Assembly (NCBI GenBank): GCA_017962415.1
Contig: JAGCVK010000008.1
Location: forward strand, 22,213-86,212
DNA from: Treponema sp.
GTDB taxonomy: Bacteria; Spirochaetota; Spirochaetia; Treponematales; Treponemataceae
Direction: 5' to 3'
DNA length: 64,000 bases
The notes under the pieces are model-generated. The model saw nothing but the letters and a program-made list of their open reading frames with translations, made no database searches and was not told where the DNA came from. Both the position numbers and the translations under genes were made by a program. Shown here piece by piece: positions 1-8,006 of the stretch (position 1 is its first letter; every line of letters begins with the position of its first letter).

Positions 1-368
1 AGAATCTTCAGGATTTTGAAAATGATTCTTTGGATTTAGTTGTTCTATTTGATGTAATTCATGGCGGCGACGGAAAAACCAAATACATGCTTTTTGAAGA
101 ATCGCATAGAATTCTAAAAAATGGCGGCTGTCTTGCTATTTTGCCGGCGCATCTTAGTAACTGGCGCGACCGCGAAGGCAAGAAAAAAACTTATTCAACC
201 AAAATGATTCAGACCGAAGTTGAATCTTTTGGTTTCGAATACGCCGGAACGTGCAGCCAGAAAGGCGTTCACTGGGAAAAATGCCATACAATGTATTACA
301 TTCAAAAAGGAACAATAACTTTTGATGCGCTGGAAAAAATTGATGTTATGAACTTTGTAAAAAAATAA
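1..368 (+). CDS. SAM-dependent methyltransferase, C-terminal part (cut by window edge)
   Basis: The frame is open from base 3, so the gene begins upstream of the window and only about 120 C-terminal residues are seen. The pattern LVVLFDVIHGG followed by LKNGGCLAI matches motifs IV and V of class I SAM-dependent methyltransferases, the strand with the acidic residue and the 'L-pGG' turn before the next strand. The remaining residues resemble the last strands of that fold. The SAM-binding glycine loop is outside the window, so the substrate cannot be named. The gene faces the GNAT remnant and a 9-bp stem-loop lies between them. Confidence 0.6.
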   Translation, partial: NLQDFENDSLDLVVLFDVIHGGDGKTKYMLFEESHRILKNGGCLAILPAHLSNWRDREGKKKTYSTKMIQTEVESFGFEYAGTCSQKGVHWEKCHTMYYIQKGTITFDALEKIDVMNFVKK

Positions 369-383
369 ACACAAAACGATAAC

Positions 384-417
384 TGTCAAAATAGAAAAAT
401 GAGTTCCCATTTTGACA
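384..417. terminator. Stem-loop between convergent genes
   Basis: TGTCAAAAT at 384-392 is perfectly complementary to ATTTTGACA at 409-417 with a 16-nt loop. It sits between two convergent reading frames. No T-run follows on the plus strand, so it may act as an RNA 3' end stabiliser rather than an efficient intrinsic terminator. Confidence 0.45.
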
Positions 418-425
418 ATACAAAA

Positions 426-683
426 TCAATCTTCAAGACACTTAAAAAAAGCTACGTTTGTTTCTTCCTGAACAAAGCCGTTTTTCTTATAAAAATGAAA
501 GGCCGGAACATTTGAATCGGTTAATAAAAACATCGTCGTTATTCCAAGTTTTTTTACAGTCTTTTCTATTTCACCAAGAAAAAAAGTTCCAGCGCCACTT
601 CCCGGCCGTTTCGCTTCGCTCAACACGCTCGCTCGCCAAGCTCGCTCACTCGCTGCGGTCGGCTGCTTCGCAGGTGCTCCCAT
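426..683 (-). pseudogene. GNAT acetyltransferase remnant with repeat-derived N-terminus
   Basis: From about residue 28 the ORF reads as the C-terminal half of a GNAT N-acetyltransferase: GSGAGTFFLGEIEK resembles the acetyl-CoA-binding motif A (normally R/Q-x-x-G-x-G/A), and NVPAFHFYKKNGF is the usual motif B. The first 27 residues do not look like GNAT. They are encoded by a copy of the GC-rich palindromic repeat at 592-690. A TAA lies in frame 15 nt upstream of the ATG, so the normal N-terminal half is missing. A full GNAT is 140-170 residues and this is 85. It is most likely a gene fragment truncated by the repeat, although the frame remains open across the junction. Confidence 0.6.
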
Positions 684-690
684 CGCTAAC
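592..690. repeat. GC-rich palindromic repeat, copy F
   Basis: This is a block of CGCTCGCTCGCC/GCTCACTCGCTGCGG words ending in CATCGCTAAC, far more GC-rich than its surroundings. It shares the vocabulary of copies at 3043, 53824 and 59712. It forms the 5' part of the GNAT remnant ORF on the minus strand. Confidence 0.6.
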
Positions 691-706
691 CTTTCTTAAG
701 TTCTCA

Positions 707-1882
707 TTAATGATGAAATAAACGAATTCCGTTAAAGCACATTACCATGTTGTAATCGTCTGCTGCCTTAATAACAAGGTCGTCGCGAACGCTTCCACCT
801 GGCTGAACAACACAAGTTACACCGCTCTTACGGGCACGCTCAATGTTGTCACCAAATGGGAAGAACGCATCAGAACCAACTGCAACGTTTGTATTTTTTG
901 CAATCCATTCAGCTTTTTCTTCGCGAGTGAAAACTTCTGGCTTTACCTTAAAGAAGTTCTGCCATTTGCCTTCAGCAAGAACGTCCATGTATTCTTCACC
1001 AATGTAAACATCAATTGTATTGTCGCGGTCTGCACGTTTAATTCCGTCTACAAACTGAAGTCCCAAAACTTTTGGACTCTGGCGAAGCCACCAGTTATCA
1101 GCTTTCTGACCAGCAAGGCGTGTACAATGAACGCGGCTCTGCTGACCAGCACCAATACCAATTGCCTGTCCGTCTTTTACAAAACAAACCGAGTTAGACT
1201 GAGTATATTTAAGAACAATCAAAGAAATTACAAGATTGCGCTTGTCATCTTCGCTCAAAGTTTTATTTTTAGTTACGATATTTGAAAGAGCTGACTGCTC
1301 GTCGATTTTCAAAAAGTTGTGTCCCTGTTCAAAAGTAACACCAAAAACCTGTTTGCGTTCAAGTTCAGCTGGAACATAGTTAGGGTCAATCTGAATTACA
1401 CAATAGTTACCATTCTTTTTAGCCTTAAGAATCTCAAGAGCCTTTTCAGAATAACCAGGAGCAATAATTCCGTCGGAAACTTCTTTCTTAATTAAAAGCG
1501 CAGTTGCTTCATCACATTCATCGCTCAAAGAAATAAAATCGCCAAAAGAGCTCATACGGTCAGCGCCACGAGCGCGGGCATAAGCACAGGCAAGCGGAGT
1601 AAGTTCAACATTGTCAGTAAAATAAATCTGTTTAAGAGTGTCAGAAAGAGGAAGTCCAACAGCAGCGCCAGCAGGTGAAACGTGTTTAAAAGAAGTTGCT
1701 GCAGGAAGTCCAGTTGCTTCCTTAAGTTCCTTAACAAGCTGCCAGCCATTAAGAGCATCAAGCAGATTGATGTAACCAGGTCTTCCGTTTACAACCGTGA
1801 TAGGAAGATCGCCGTTTTCCATGTAAACCCTTGCAGGTTTCTGATTAGGATTGCATCCATATTTCAATTCAAGTTCTTTCAT
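707..1882 (-). CDS. purH: AICAR transformylase (stand-alone PurH C-terminal type)
   Basis: Transfers a formyl group from 10-formyl-THF to AICAR to give FAICAR, the penultimate step of purine synthesis. The 391 residues begin MKELELKYGCNPNQ, the normal start of the transformylase domain. They include FKHVSPAGAAVG and the C-terminal VVQPGGSVRDDLVI / MVMCFNGIRLFHH blocks of the family. The MGS-like IMP cyclohydrolase domain that precedes this domain in bifunctional PurH is absent. The ATG at 1882 is chosen over an earlier in-frame codon at 1948 because the upstream residues are unlike the family and the region is non-coding in style. IMP cyclisation is probably supplied by the PurO-type gene at 5115-5846. 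Confidence 0.9.
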   Translation of the reverse strand: MKELELKYGCNPNQKPARVYMENGDLPITVVNGRPGYINLLDALNGWQLVKELKEATGLPAATSFKHVSPAGAAVGLPLSDTLKQIYFTDNVELTPLACAYARARGADRMSSFGDFISLSDECDEATALLIKKEVSDGIIAPGYSEKALEILKAKKNGNYCVIQIDPNYVPAELERKQVFGVTFEQGHNFLKIDEQSALSNIVTKNKTLSEDDKRNLVISLIVLKYTQSNSVCFVKDGQAIGIGAGQQSRVHCTRLAGQKADNWWLRQSPKVLGLQFVDGIKRADRDNTIDVYIGEEYMDVLAEGKWQNFFKVKPEVFTREEKAEWIAKNTNVAVGSDAFFPFGDNIERARKSGVTCVVQPGGSVRDDLVIKAADDYNMVMCFNGIRLFHH

Positions 1883-1934
1883 AGCGACATAATAGAATAA
1901 AACGCATAAAATTTCAAATGAACAAAAAAATGCA

Positions 1935-2933
1935 TTAAAGATTTTCAAACTTGAATTTATGAATCACAGCCTTTCCTTCCATATCTTCGCAAACCCAAAT
2001 ACAGCCGCGCTTTTTATCAACACAAATGCCTTCAGGATTACTATTAGCATCGGCGCGAATATAATAAGTTGCATAAAGCACGCTCGCTTCGCCATTAAAC
2101 AAATAAATAGTAAAATTTTCAGAATCCAAAACCCAAAGATAATCATTTTCTTTATCGTAATCCAGGCCAGCAATTTCCGAAATATCACAATTTTCTACAT
2201 CACAAAGACTCTTTTTAGATTTAAGCTCGCCGCCCATAGAATATTTATAAAGCAACGCATTAGTTTGAACACCAAAATATAAATCGCCATTGTAACAGGT
2301 AATACCTTCAACCCCGTTATTAAAAAAACTTTCCGCACCCTCAACCGCAAAAAGCGACTTAGAATCTTTCTTAAAATTATATTTAGAGCCATTAAACAAA
2401 ATCTCATAAGCAGATTTTGAAGGACTTTCAAGGCCAATATAAAGATTTCCGTTTTCAGAGTTCAAAGCCAAATCTTCCATTTCGCCTTGTTTCTTCCATT
2501 CAAGAGAAAAAGCACCGTCAAAATCAATACGATAAAGTCCGCCGTTATCTTCAACAGCCCAAAGAAAATCCTCGTCTTTAGAAAGACAAATCCCCGAAAG
2601 TTCCCTAATTCCGTTAATTCTTAATAGCAATTCATGTTCAACCAAAACCGGAAGCGGCCTTTGATTTTCAAAATCATAATCATCAAAATAAAACTTATTA
2701 ACCGGTCGATCGTCCCATTTTGCCTTTTTCTTATAAGTTGATTTTGGCTTTTCCTTTTCTTTAGATTTAGATTTTTTGGCCTTTTTTTCATTTTTTGTGT
2801 CTTTTTTGGAAGCCATTCGATTAACGCTGCGCCCAACACTCGTTACAGGAATTTTGCTGGCAAACAACAATTCCGAGCTAAAAATCAGCGTTGCAAATAA
2901 AACTACAGTTTTTAAAACTTTTTCCTTTTTCAT
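1935..2933 (-). CDS. Secreted SdiA-regulated-like beta-propeller protein
   Basis: 332 residues. A signal peptide (MKKEKVLKTVVLFATLIF..LLFA) is followed by a very Lys/Ser/Glu-rich linker (about residues 42-75). Then come repeating blade-like units such as ELSGICLSKDEDFLWAVEDN, VEGITCYNGDLYFGV and PEGICVDKKRGCIWVCED. The 'E-L/I-S-G-I/L ... L-W-x-V-x-D' pattern matches the SdiA-regulated/phytase-like propeller family. It would act in the periplasm or on the surface and the ligand is unknown. The ATG at 2933 follows GAGGAG at 11 nt. A TTG 9 nt earlier is too close to that site. Confidence 0.6.
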   Translation of the reverse strand: MKKEKVLKTVVLFATLIFSSELLFASKIPVTSVGRSVNRMASKKDTKNEKKAKKSKSKEKEKPKSTYKKKAKWDDRPVNKFYFDDYDFENQRPLPVLVEHELLLRINGIRELSGICLSKDEDFLWAVEDNGGLYRIDFDGAFSLEWKKQGEMEDLALNSENGNLYIGLESPSKSAYEILFNGSKYNFKKDSKSLFAVEGAESFFNNGVEGITCYNGDLYFGVQTNALLYKYSMGGELKSKKSLCDVENCDISEIAGLDYDKENDYLWVLDSENFTIYLFNGEASVLYATYYIRADANSNPEGICVDKKRGCIWVCEDMEGKAVIHKFKFENL

Positions 2934-3042
2934 AAAACTCAAATCTCCTCATTTTTGAAAATTTTTTATTAAATGCTCAATTTCATTTTAAATCCTTTCA
3001 AAAACTTAACAACTTTCAAAATTATAAAGTTACAATTTTTTT

Positions 3043-3142
3043 AGGAGGGCGGAGCCCCGCCCTGCGCTCCAAAGTCCTCACTCGTTCGCTCGCCTGCGGC
3101 TCGCTCACTCGCTCCGGTCTTTTCCGCTACCCACCCTGCAAG
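3043..3142. repeat. GC-rich palindromic repeat, copy A
   Basis: It starts AGGAGGGCGGAGCCCCGCCC, an inverted repeat, then GCTCCAAAG, alternating GCTCGC/CACTCG words, and TTTTCCGCTACCCACCCTGC. The order of blocks is the same as in the copy at 59712-59836, but the right-hand GCGGGG..CCCCGC hairpin is missing. The rest of the spacer at 2943-3201 is AT-rich and holds only the terminator below. Confidence 0.7.
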
Positions 3143-3150
3143 TTTTCAGC

Positions 3151-3185
3151 AAAAAAAAAGAGCAAACAAATCAAATTGTCTGCTC
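3151..3185 (-). terminator. Rho-independent terminator after the DUF624-like gene
   Basis: On the minus strand GAGCAGACAA pairs with TTGTTTGCTC (one mismatch) and is followed by nine Ts. It lies 17 nt past the stop of the gene at 3202. Confidence 0.8.
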
Positions 3186-3201
3186 ACAAAAACAAATAAA
3201 A

Positions 3202-3882
3202 TTATTCGCTAATTTCAGAATCTTCAGAGGATTCGTCAACTTCAGAAAGATTTTCTGTAGAATTTTCTTGCGCTTGCAAAGTTTCAGCTTCCGGCGGCAA
3301 AGGATTTTCCAGTTTTACAAAAATATCTTTTGCAGTAAGGCTCACCGTGTAAATCATCAAAACCGGCAAAATCAAAAAGCCCAAAAAACAAATATATCTC
3401 GAAAAATAAAGAGCCACACCTTCTAAAATCACAAAAACAAGCGTGCGCAAACTTTTTTTCATATCCATAAAAAATACAGCAACAGAATTTCTTAGCATAT
3501 TAACAAACGAATTAGAATAACGGGCAATCAGCGGGTAAGAATACAAAATAAAAACACTTGTAACCAAAAAATATCCGGCAAGCGCTGCAATCTTAATCAA
3601 ATTAAAGCCCGAATCATATGCAAGATAAACAAGATAGCCGCCAAGCGCCGCAAAAATTGCAGTTAAAAGTTCAATAAAAAATCCTTGAATCAAATCCTGG
3701 CGAAAAGCCTTAAAAAAGCGGCGCGAAATTCCGCCAAAAGTCAAAACTTCTTCATCATTATCTACAATACGCAAAGCAACAGCAAAAGCTGCGCAAGTTG
3801 AAGTTCCAATAGAAATCAAAGGAATGCTGCAAATCAGCCACAACAAATTAAGCCAAAACAGGCGAATTATTTTTTTCATCAT
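3202..3882 (-). CDS. YesL/DUF624-like integral membrane protein
   Basis: 226 residues with about five hydrophobic segments. The N-terminus FWLNLLWLICSIPLISIGTS matches the 'N-LLW-L-slP-iTiG' signature of the DUF624/YesL family, small membrane proteins often found near sugar uptake or hydrolase genes, with unknown activity. The C-terminal 35 residues are acidic and Ser/Glu-rich. The ATG overlaps the stop of the upstream serine hydrolase gene (ATGATG) after GGAAAGGA, so the two are translationally coupled. It could be a regulator or chaperone for a transporter, but nothing here proves it. Confidence 0.55.
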   Translation of the reverse strand: MMKKIIRLFWLNLLWLICSIPLISIGTSTCAAFAVALRIVDNDEEVLTFGGISRRFFKAFRQDLIQGFFIELLTAIFAALGGYLVYLAYDSGFNLIKIAALAGYFLVTSVFILYSYPLIARYSNSFVNMLRNSVAVFFMDMKKSLRTLVFVILEGVALYFSRYICFLGFLILPVLMIYTVSLTAKDIFVKLENPLPPEAETLQAQENSTENLSEVDESSEDSEISE

Positions 3883-4994
3883 TTTTTTCCTTTCCATATT
3901 TTATGTAAATTTCTTGCAACAGAAGTTGTGTTTATTTTTACCGAAGGGCAATTAGAAAGCACTATTATAGAAAGTTTTCCGTCAAAATAATAGCCGTTAT
4001 ACGAATTAAAAACATCCGTTACGCCAGCATGAAAGATAGAATTTTGGTGGCGGTAAATACCATAACCGTAAGATTCCGAATCAATCATCTTTTTAAAAGT
4101 TTTTTTGCTTACAATTTTGCCGCGCGTAAAAAAAGTGTTCCAGCGAAAAATATCAACAACAGTAGAATTAAGATCGCCGCAACCAAGTGCCAGCGCCGAC
4201 GGAATACTGTAGTAGCGGCCTTTATAATCATAGCCTTTAGTATCAGTTTTTTGAAAATCAAGATTTGAACGGCTCATTCCGCAAGGCTCAAAAATATTTT
4301 TTTGGATATAATCTTTGTAAGATTCACCGCTTACCATTTCAATAATACGCGCAAGAAGATAATAATTTGTATTGCAGTAAAAATAAGTGCTGTCTGGTTC
4401 TGCCAAAAGCGGCGCATCACTAAGGTACGTTAAAACAAGATTGTCAGCAACAGGTTTGCGTGCCATTTGATTAACTTCAATATGGCGGTAAATTTTTTTA
4501 GGAAAAAATTCGTCGGCCGAATTTATGTGATCGGTAAGCCCCGATCGCATAAGCAAAAGCATTTTTATAGTAATTCGGTCGCCGGCATCAAATTCGGGAA
4601 AGAACGTTGAAAGTTTTTCGTCCACCGCAAGCTTCCCCGCCTCACACAACTGCATTATCGCGGCGGCCGTAAGCTGCTTAGTAATCGAGCCGGCCTCAAA
4701 AGACGTGTTCACGCCTATCGGCAAAGAGTCGCGGGCCTTATCATCGCACACGCCATAACCGCGCGCAAATAAAATTTTGCCGCGGCTTCCCACCAACACG
4801 CTTCCCTGAAATCCGCACTCGGTAAGGTAAGCGTCGGCAGCTTGTGCAAAGGCGCGGTAACGCGGCTCAATCACACCTTCGTCTGGCCATTCGGCAGTTT
4901 TTACTTTAGAAACCGGTGTGCAGGCAACACAAAAAAAGCAGAGAGCTAAAACTGTCATCACGAGATTAAATTTTGTGATTTTTAGTTTTGTCAT
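3879..4994 (-). CDS. Beta-lactamase-fold serine hydrolase lipoprotein (class C/PBP-like)
   Basis: 371 residues. A lipoprotein signal ends at Cys25 (FCVAC). The class C beta-lactamase/DD-peptidase catalytic set is present: S103-I-T-K106 as the SxxK nucleophile, Y206-C-N208 as the Y-x-N motif and H322-A-G324 in place of the KTG box. The HxG variant is usual in esterases and peptidases of this family (EstB-like, D-aminopeptidase-like), so resistance to beta-lactams should not be assumed. It is probably anchored in a membrane facing the periplasm. It overlaps the downstream DUF624-like gene by 4 nt. Confidence 0.75.
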   Translation of the reverse strand: MTKLKITKFNLVMTVLALCFFCVACTPVSKVKTAEWPDEGVIEPRYRAFAQAADAYLTECGFQGSVLVGSRGKILFARGYGVCDDKARDSLPIGVNTSFEAGSITKQLTAAAIMQLCEAGKLAVDEKLSTFFPEFDAGDRITIKMLLLMRSGLTDHINSADEFFPKKIYRHIEVNQMARKPVADNLVLTYLSDAPLLAEPDSTYFYCNTNYYLLARIIEMVSGESYKDYIQKNIFEPCGMSRSNLDFQKTDTKGYDYKGRYYSIPSALALGCGDLNSTVVDIFRWNTFFTRGKIVSKKTFKKMIDSESYGYGIYRHQNSIFHAGVTDVFNSYNGYYFDGKLSIIVLSNCPSVKINTTSVARNLHKIWKGKK

Positions 4995-5047
4995 CTCTGC
5001 CTACCTAAAATAAGAAATCTTAAAAATCTGAAACAAGACGAAAAACA

Positions 5048-5102
5048 AAAAGCTGCGTGAAAGTGAAAACGAAATACACGATTCGCGTTTTCAATTCCAC
5101 GC
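5048..5102 (-). terminator. Hairpin followed by T-rich tract after purO
   Basis: On the minus strand an imperfect long stem (GCGTGG..GAAAACG with CGTTTTC..CACGC) is followed by GCAGCTTTTTGTTTTTC, just past the purO stop. Confidence 0.6.
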
Positions 5103-5114
5103 CATTTTTGGTTT

Positions 5115-5846
5115 TTACTTGTTCTTATTAATAACTCGTTCTTCAAACTTTCCGGTTGCTAAATCTATGTAGCGAACAAAAAGTGAAACTTTGTTTTCTT
5201 CGTTGAGAGAAGTCCAGATTTCGTTTGCAAAATCATCGATGTTGCCCGAAATCTTAAGCTTTACTGGTTCGCCTTCAAAACTTGGAAGCGGATTTCCGTC
5301 TCCCATATAAGTATGAATATAGTGTCCTTCACCATTTTGCGGATTATCATAAGTGTATGTAAAACGCAAAGTATTATCGCCGTTTCCGCAATCGCTCTTT
5401 AAAATAGAAAGAGAATAAGCGTAACCGCCGTTAATTCCGCCTTCCAAATCAAGCAAAGAAGAAATGCGCGGAGTATAATTTGGAGCATCGTGCTCGTATT
5501 TGCGGCTTCTCAAAGACTGTTCAAAAGTAAGACCTTTTTTAAGACCTTCGAAAATTGTGTCTGTCTGATCGCCATTTGTTACAATTGTCTTTTTACCAAA
5601 TTCACGAACAGCAGCATAAATAATAAGACTTGGATCGCCTGCAATCAAAGACTCATCAAAAGCCTTTGTGCGAACAACTTCTGTTCCGTTTTCTGAATCT
5701 GTTACAAAAACGCGGTTGCGGCTTCCTGCACTACGTCCCATTGTCCAATATGCAGAAACTGCATATTTCCCGTCACAAGATTTTCCAGCAATAATTCCTC
5801 TTCCCGGGTAAGTTGTAGAAGAAAGTTCTGCTTTAATTTCTTTCAT
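5115..5846 (-). CDS. purO: IMP cyclohydrolase, archaeal PurO type
   Basis: 243 residues. The blocks YPGRGIIAGKSCDGKYAVSA, MGRSAGSRNRVF, DPSLIIYAAVREF and IVTNGDQTDTI are those of the IMP cyclohydrolase-like (PurO) family, which closes FAICAR to IMP and is unrelated to the MGS-fold cyclohydrolase of bifunctional PurH. A conserved late segment (GEGHYIHTYMGDGNPLPSF) also fits. The start follows AGGAA at 3 nt. The presence of a stand-alone transformylase 3.2 kb away, with no cyclohydrolase domain, makes this gene the likely final enzyme of IMP synthesis here. Confidence 0.85.
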   Translation of the reverse strand: MKEIKAELSSTTYPGRGIIAGKSCDGKYAVSAYWTMGRSAGSRNRVFVTDSENGTEVVRTKAFDESLIAGDPSLIIYAAVREFGKKTIVTNGDQTDTIFEGLKKGLTFEQSLRSRKYEHDAPNYTPRISSLLDLEGGINGGYAYSLSILKSDCGNGDNTLRFTYTYDNPQNGEGHYIHTYMGDGNPLPSFEGEPVKLKISGNIDDFANEIWTSLNEENKVSLFVRYIDLATGKFEERVINKNK

Positions 5847-5872
5847 AAATTCCTCATTGTATTTCTAAATCA

Positions 5873-5887
5873 GCAAGTATAGCTTGC
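5873..5887. repeat. 15-bp palindrome GCAAG-TATAG-CTTGC, copy 1
   Basis: This short inverted repeat recurs at 17105-17119 and, with one base changed, at 27109-27123. Each copy lies between leftward genes. A second small hairpin, AACTGC-CTTT-GCAGTT, lies at about 5921-5936. Confidence 0.55.
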
Positions 5888-5953
5888 TTCATTGGCTGTG
5901 TTGTGAAAAAAGCTAAAATGAACTGCCTTTGCAGTTAATTATTTTACGCTTAA

Positions 5954-6841
5954 TTAATCGTTTCCGTGCTGTTTTTCAAGATATTCCATAACAGCGTCAA
6001 CAGTTTTCTGTTTTGGATCCGGTTCATCTGAAGGAAGTTTTTCCAAAATGCTGTTTCTAAATTCTTTGCAGTCAATTACAGGACTTGCAGTAAAGGTGCA
6101 CTTTCCTGTTTCAAGAATATCAGCCAGCATATCTTCAGGATTTTCAGGATTAATTCTCAAACAGTTTCCGTTAATCGAAACCAAAATCATCTTATCAAAA
6201 AGTCTAAGATAACTGTCAATTTCGCGAAGTCCGCGTTTAGTTTCCGGCTGGCCTGGACGATAACGAGTTCCACTTGGGAATACGAGAATCATCTGTCCGC
6301 GCTTTTTGCAAGAATCCATTGCGCGCATTGCAGCAAAATTGATTTTACGAGCCCGCTGCTCCTCTGCAATTTTTTCTTCTTCAGAAATTTCTTTGTCTTC
6401 AACAGCATTCAAACTGCGAGTTGGATAAATTACAACGCGAGTAAAACCTTCTGTAAAGGCACGAACTCCTGCACTTGCTTCGTTCAATTTCATTCCGGCA
6501 ACAGCAACAATTCTTTGAGACATATCTTTTGCCCATTCTTCGCCCTGTTTTTCCAAAAGATAAAGAATTCCCGGCAAATCAAGATTTGTGTAATGCTCCA
6601 TTAAAATAAGCCCAGATTTTCCCTCTTTTACAACTGAATCATAAAATGCTTTGAAGTTTTCAATATTTCCCAAACCAGATTCTTTATTGAAAGCTTCATC
6701 AAGAAGTTTCCACATATAAGGTCTGAGAGCTAAATTTGCTTCTTCATAAACTTTTGTTTCATCGATTTTCGCAGCTGCATGCGAAAGCTTTGACATTTCA
6801 GCAAAAACACTGCCGAATCTGTCTTTTAACATAATACCCAT
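5954..6841 (-). CDS. Glycerolipid acyltransferase (PlsC/LPLAT superfamily)
   Basis: 295 residues with no clear membrane span. MEHYTNLDLPG carries the catalytic H-x4-D box (motif I). VFPSGTRYRPGQPETKRG is the substrate-binding motif III, FPEGTR in classic PlsC. The spacing between them is longer than in small PlsC proteins and is closer to soluble glycerol-3-phosphate acyltransferases. It probably acylates glycerol-3-phosphate or lysophosphatidate at the membrane. Which of the two cannot be told from motifs. The ATG at 6841 follows AAGGA at 6 nt. The gene stands alone, with a divergent lipoprotein gene upstream. Confidence 0.75.
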   Translation of the reverse strand: MGIMLKDRFGSVFAEMSKLSHAAAKIDETKVYEEANLALRPYMWKLLDEAFNKESGLGNIENFKAFYDSVVKEGKSGLILMEHYTNLDLPGILYLLEKQGEEWAKDMSQRIVAVAGMKLNEASAGVRAFTEGFTRVVIYPTRSLNAVEDKEISEEEKIAEEQRARKINFAAMRAMDSCKKRGQMILVFPSGTRYRPGQPETKRGLREIDSYLRLFDKMILVSINGNCLRINPENPEDMLADILETGKCTFTASPVIDCKEFRNSILEKLPSDEPDPKQKTVDAVMEYLEKQHGND

Positions 6842-7017
6842 AATGATTCCTTAATAACTCCATAAAACAATAGTTATATTTATTATAGTTTATTTATGAT
6901 TTAGATACAACAAAAACAATAAATTCAAATATTTTCCATTATTTGCAAAATCAAAGCAAAACTTCAAACACTAAAGAAAATCTGCCTTGTTGCCGATAAA
7001 CCTTTAAGGTGGATTCT

Positions 7018-7821
7018 ATGAAAAATAGTTGTTGGTCAAAATATATAATTTTCGCATTCATCATTGGGTTGTTTCTAACTTGTAAAATTAGTATAGAAGA
7101 TACTGATTTGCGACAGAAACCTGATGTAAATATTTCAGACAAACAGGTTACAATTATTATTCCAAAAATTAATAACGACACAGACTATATCACAATTTGC
7201 AGAAAAAATGGTTCTACAAAAACCAACGTTGGCATAATTTTTCCAAAAGATTATTCTACAAATGATGCTAATTACGTTTTTATTGACAAGCTCGTTTACA
7301 AAGACCAAAAATATCAGTATCAGGTTAGATATCACGATTCAAAAGAAAATAATTATTCGCAATGGTCAAATGAAATTGAAATAAAAAATGTTGACGGAGC
7401 GCTTGATACAGAATCCGTTTCTTTTGATATTGGAAGTGAAAAATTTGTTTACGATAGCACAAATAATACACTAGCATTATCAGATGGAATAAATGCGCCT
7501 GATTTTCCTGCTTACGCAGACGCTTCAACTGAATTTAAAACAATGATTGTAATATCAATCAAAAATACAAATACACGACAAATTTTTGAACTTCCAGACA
7601 ATTTTATTGCCGGCAATAATCCAATCAATATGCTGGAAAAACTTCCGCAATCTTTCTACGATAAAGAACTAGTTTTAGAAGGAATTCTCGCGCAAAACAG
7701 TAAAGATTTAAATTACATCGAATGGACCGAACTCACCGAAATTCCGCTTCAAGGAAATGTAAACAGAACAATCACAATTCCTTTTAAGTCGGGAACAAAC
7801 GGAATCGACTATTCTTTTTAG
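7018..7821 (+). CDS. Putative lipoprotein, unknown function
   Basis: 267 residues. A signal with a lipobox-like end (IIGLFLTC) precedes a mature part rich in Asn, Asp, Ile and Tyr. A section around KYQYQVRYHDSKENNYSQWS looks like a fibronectin type III-like strand pair (Y-x-Y-x-V-R ... W-S). I do not recognise the family. The ATG at 7018 has AAGGTGG 5 nt upstream. A GTG at 7009 lies inside that site. It ends in a good terminator and is a single-gene unit. Confidence 0.55.
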   Translation: MKNSCWSKYIIFAFIIGLFLTCKISIEDTDLRQKPDVNISDKQVTIIIPKINNDTDYITICRKNGSTKTNVGIIFPKDYSTNDANYVFIDKLVYKDQKYQYQVRYHDSKENNYSQWSNEIEIKNVDGALDTESVSFDIGSEKFVYDSTNNTLALSDGINAPDFPAYADASTEFKTMIVISIKNTNTRQIFELPDNFIAGNNPINMLEKLPQSFYDKELVLEGILAQNSKDLNYIEWTELTEIPLQGNVNRTITIPFKSGTNGIDYSF

Positions 7822-7870
7822 AAAAGGCATTAATCAAAAAATGCCAAAAACTTCATTTTATAATAAAATC

Positions 7871-7898
7871 AAAAGGCGCCCAAACGGCGCTTTTTTTT
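7871..7898 (+). terminator. Rho-independent terminator after the lipoprotein gene
   Basis: GCGCC-CAAAC-GGCGC followed by eight Ts, 50 nt past the stop. Confidence 0.85.
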
Positions 7899-7969
7899 AT
7901 GGAAAAATAATCAAAAAGCAAATGCAAAAATCCGGGTTTTACAAATCAAAAATGCAGCAAGAATGACAA

Positions 7970-7998
7970 TTGAACAAAAATTGCAAAAATGTTATTTT
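7970..7998 (+). promoter_or_regulatory. Sigma-70-type promoter of rlmL
   Basis: TTGAAC at 7970-7975 and TATTTT at 7993-7998 are separated by 17 nt. The -10 box ends 8 nt before the ATG at 8007, and no Shine-Dalgarno sequence is present, so the mRNA is predicted to be leaderless or nearly so. Confidence 0.55.
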
Positions 7999-8006
7999 TA
8001 TTTTGT

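Noticed and set aside
1882..1948. Longer purH start at 1948
   Set aside because: The added residues are hydrophobic filler from the spacer; family proteins start at the ATG at 1882.
3879..4994. Beta-lactamase conferring drug resistance
   Set aside because: The third motif is HAG rather than KTG, common in esterases and peptidases of this fold, so resistance is not supported.
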